The notes under the pieces were generated by a model. That model did no database searches. It saw nothing but the letters and a program-made list of their open reading frames with translations, and was not told the DNA's origin. From Promethearchaeota archaeon (GTDB lineage: Archaea > Asgardarchaeota > Lokiarchaeia > Sigyniarchaeales > SOKP01): a stretch of DNA of 64,000 nucleotides. The translations under genes were made by a program, and so were the position numbers. The stretch spans positions 32,488 to 96,487 of the forward strand of contig JAEOTA010000043.1 in the NCBI GenBank assembly GCA_016840085.1, read 5' to 3'. Shown in pieces: positions 62,319-64,000 of the stretch; position 1 is the first letter of the stretch, and each line of letters begins with the position of its first letter.

Positions 62319-64000
62319 ATGAGTGAATCTGGGGGCGAATACGATGGAGGAGAATCAGATAATCAGCCAGATCGTGATTTCAATAAGGAATATGATCCGA
62401 ATGAAGATTATGACTGGGGAGATGATTATGATCCAGATGAAGACTACGATTGGAAGGATGATTATGATCCAGATGAGGACTATGACTGGGGAGATGATTT
62501 TGATCCGAACGAAGATTATGATTGGGGAGATGATTATGATCCAAATGAAAATGATAAGAGTGAAGATGAATCTGATTCTGATGAGGAACAACCAGAATCC
62601 AAAATCGTTCCAGAAGGAAAAACTCCTGAAGATTTAGCTGGAGATGATATCCCTGAAAATCCAGAAGGTGAAGGACCAAAAGAAGTTCCTGATGAAAGCC
62701 CAGATGATTTTATTGAAGAATCTAAACCAAACGATGATCTCGATAATGAGTCTGACGAATCCTTCGAGGAATATAATCCAGACGATGATCCTGACAATGA
62801 ACCCGAAGATTATTTTAAAGAATATGATCCGAAAAGTGAACCAGAAAAACAACCTGAAGGGATAAACAATCCTAATAGCGATGGCACTATAACTGTTACA
62901 GTCCCGAATGAACCAGAACAAGAACTTGATCAAGAACCTGAGAATGAACCTGAACAAGATCTGGAAGAAAAACTAGAAGAAATCGAAGAATTTGAGTTGA
63001 TTACCACTGAGGGTGAATCAGAGAAACCAAGTGAATCACCTGAAGTTATGAAAATTAGAGCAGATCTCGAAGAAATGGGATTAGCAGATAACACTGAACC
63101 TTTTTATCGTCATGATGAATCTCCCGAACTTAATTCAGATCATGATTTAGAACAAGAAACAGAACAAAACCATGAATATAAATCAGAGTTAGAACCAGAA
63201 AAGGAATTTGATAAACTGTTAGAACAAGAAAAAAAAGAAGTATCTATAAATGATCAAGAATTAAAATTTGAGGACGAAATACATCAAGACGGCAAGATAA
63301 AAGAGGAAATCGAGAGTCAAGAAACTCAAGAAGAACTAGAAGAGTCTTTACAAGAATCCAATCTAAAAAAACCGCAAGAGTCAAAAGAAAAGATAAAAGC
63401 TACAGAAAAAGATAATTATGAAGTCCTTAAAGAGCAATATCATCAAGAAACAAGAAGGAGAGCAATTTATGCACAAAAAGAAACTAAAGGTTTTATTGAG
63501 TGGAAAGAAGGGAAAGGAGAAAAAGAGTATAAAGAATATGAAGAGAAACAAGAATTAGATAAAAAATCAAAAAAAGAAATTCAAGATACAGAAAAAGATA
63601 ATTATGAAGTCCTTAAAGAGCACTATCATCAAGAAACAGGAAAGAGAGCAATTTATGCACAAAAAGAGACTAAAGGTTTTATTGAGTGGAAAGAAAGGAA
63701 AGGAGAAAAAGAGTATAAAGAACATGAAGAAAAACAAGAATTAGATAAAGAATCAAAAAAAGAAATTCAAGCACTTAAAGAAGAATCGGTAGAATATTTA
63801 ATTAACAGCATTAAAGAAACTGCCAGTAATGAAGAAATCTCAGAAAAAACAAGAGAGGAATTAATTGAGTTATTAAAAAAATATGATAAAATTTATGAAC
63901 TGCATAAGAAATTACAGAATCGAGAAATTGTTAAACAAGAATTTGAGCAAGAAATAGAAAAAATAGAAAAAGAATTAGGCGAAAAATTAAGAGTAGGAAC
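62319..64000 (+). CDS. very acidic repeat-rich protein, 3' truncated by the window edge; absent from ORF track
   Basis: ATG 62319 after a GGGGG stretch; continuous frame MSESGGEYDGGESDNQPDRDFNKEYDPNEDYDWGDDYDPDEDYDWKDD...LEEKLEEIEEFELITTEGES... to window end. Confidence 0.85.
   Translation, partial: MSESGGEYDGGESDNQPDRDFNKEYDPNEDYDWGDDYDPDEDYDWKDDYDPDEDYDWGDDFDPNEDYDWGDDYDPNENDKSEDESDSDEEQPESKIVPEGKTPEDLAGDDIPENPEGEGPKEVPDESPDDFIEESKPNDDLDNESDESFEEYNPDDDPDNEPEDYFKEYDPKSEPEKQPEGINNPNSDGTITVTVPNEPEQELDQEPENEPEQDLEEKLEEIEEFELITTEGESEKPSESPEVMKIRADLEEMGLADNTEPFYRHDESPELNSDHDLEQETEQNHEYKSELEPEKEFDKLLEQEKKEVSINDQELKFEDEIHQDGKIKEEIESQETQEELEESLQESNLKKPQESKEKIKATEKDNYEVLKEQYHQETRRRAIYAQKETKGFIEWKEGKGEKEYKEYEEKQELDKKSKKEIQDTEKDNYEVLKEHYHQETGKRAIYAQKETKGFIEWKERKGEKEYKEHEEKQELDKESKKEIQALKEESVEYLINSIKETASNEEISEKTREELIELLKKYDKIYELHKKLQNREIVKQEFEQEIEKIEKELGEKLRVG
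62391..62552 (+). repeat. 36-bp in-frame tandem repeat (12 aa, [DE][YF]DP[DN]EDYDW[GK]D), about 4.5 copies
   Basis: YDPNEDYDWGD-DYDPDEDYDWKD-DYDPDEDYDWGD-DFDPNEDYDWGD-DYDPNEN. Confidence 0.9.
63402..63773 (+). repeat. two tandem copies of a 186-bp (62-aa) in-frame repeat
   Basis: TEKDNYEVLKEQYHQETRRRAIYAQKETKGFIEWKEGKGEKEYKEYEEKQELDKKSKKEIQD / TEKDNYEVLKEHYHQETGKRAIYAQKETKGFIEWKERKGEKEYKEHEEKQELDKESKKEIQA. Confidence 0.9.

Noticed and set aside
62391-62552. 36-bp repeat array considered as CRISPR
   Set aside because: Units are contiguous with no spacers, keep the reading frame and encode a 12-aa repeat.
62323-62957. ORFs of the track at 62323-62637(+), 62355-62591(-), 62380-62679(-), 62534-62797(-), 62634-62957(-) and 62644-62865(+)
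   Set aside because: Low-complexity translations (poly-Met/Ile, His-Leu, Ser) of the out-of-frame or antisense strand of the acidic repeat CDS at 62319.
1-64000. tRNA, rRNA, IS elements with transposase and CRISPR arrays
   Set aside because: None recognised by eye; a tRNAscan-SE or Infernal run would be needed to exclude small RNA genes.

Overview
AT-rich archaeal chromosome window. Evidence for archaea: GGGP synthase, DGGGP synthase and geranylgeranyl reductase cluster, archaeal-type uS2, methanopterin genes of the mptG/mptD type, and archaeal HDIG and DUF447 families. An Asgard/Lokiarchaeia-like origin is plausible from gene style (roadblock-like ORF, SCP2 proteins, many zinc-ribbon membrane proteins), but this is inference. 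Most of the window is metabolic: AOR and Fe-ADH; shikimate/tyrosine genes; leuCD and ilvD; a TPP enzyme; an ether-lipid cluster; a methanopterin cluster. Accessory material is interspersed and thickens toward the right end. No rRNA, tRNA or CRISPR was recognised. Main points from direct reading: (1) relic of a sulfatase gene directly 5' of an intact anSME-like maturase; (2) a 72-bp near-identical block upstream of two surface beta-propeller genes, probably a shared promoter, with a third partial copy; (3) a large acidic repeat-rich ORF at 62319->window end, missing from the ORF track, downstream of a HerA/VirB4-like ATPase; (4) unlisted small ORFs: AbrB-like 49 aa at 15245-15394(-) and a 53-aa TM/Gly-tail peptide at 49469-49630(-); (5) gene-decay zones at 4116-4450 and 54290-54861; (6) tandem membrane proteins with a zinc ribbon apparently split by a TM hairpin; (7) a perfect inverted-repeat operator candidate upstream of a PadR gene. 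All homology calls come from recognising motifs by eye; no searches were run.
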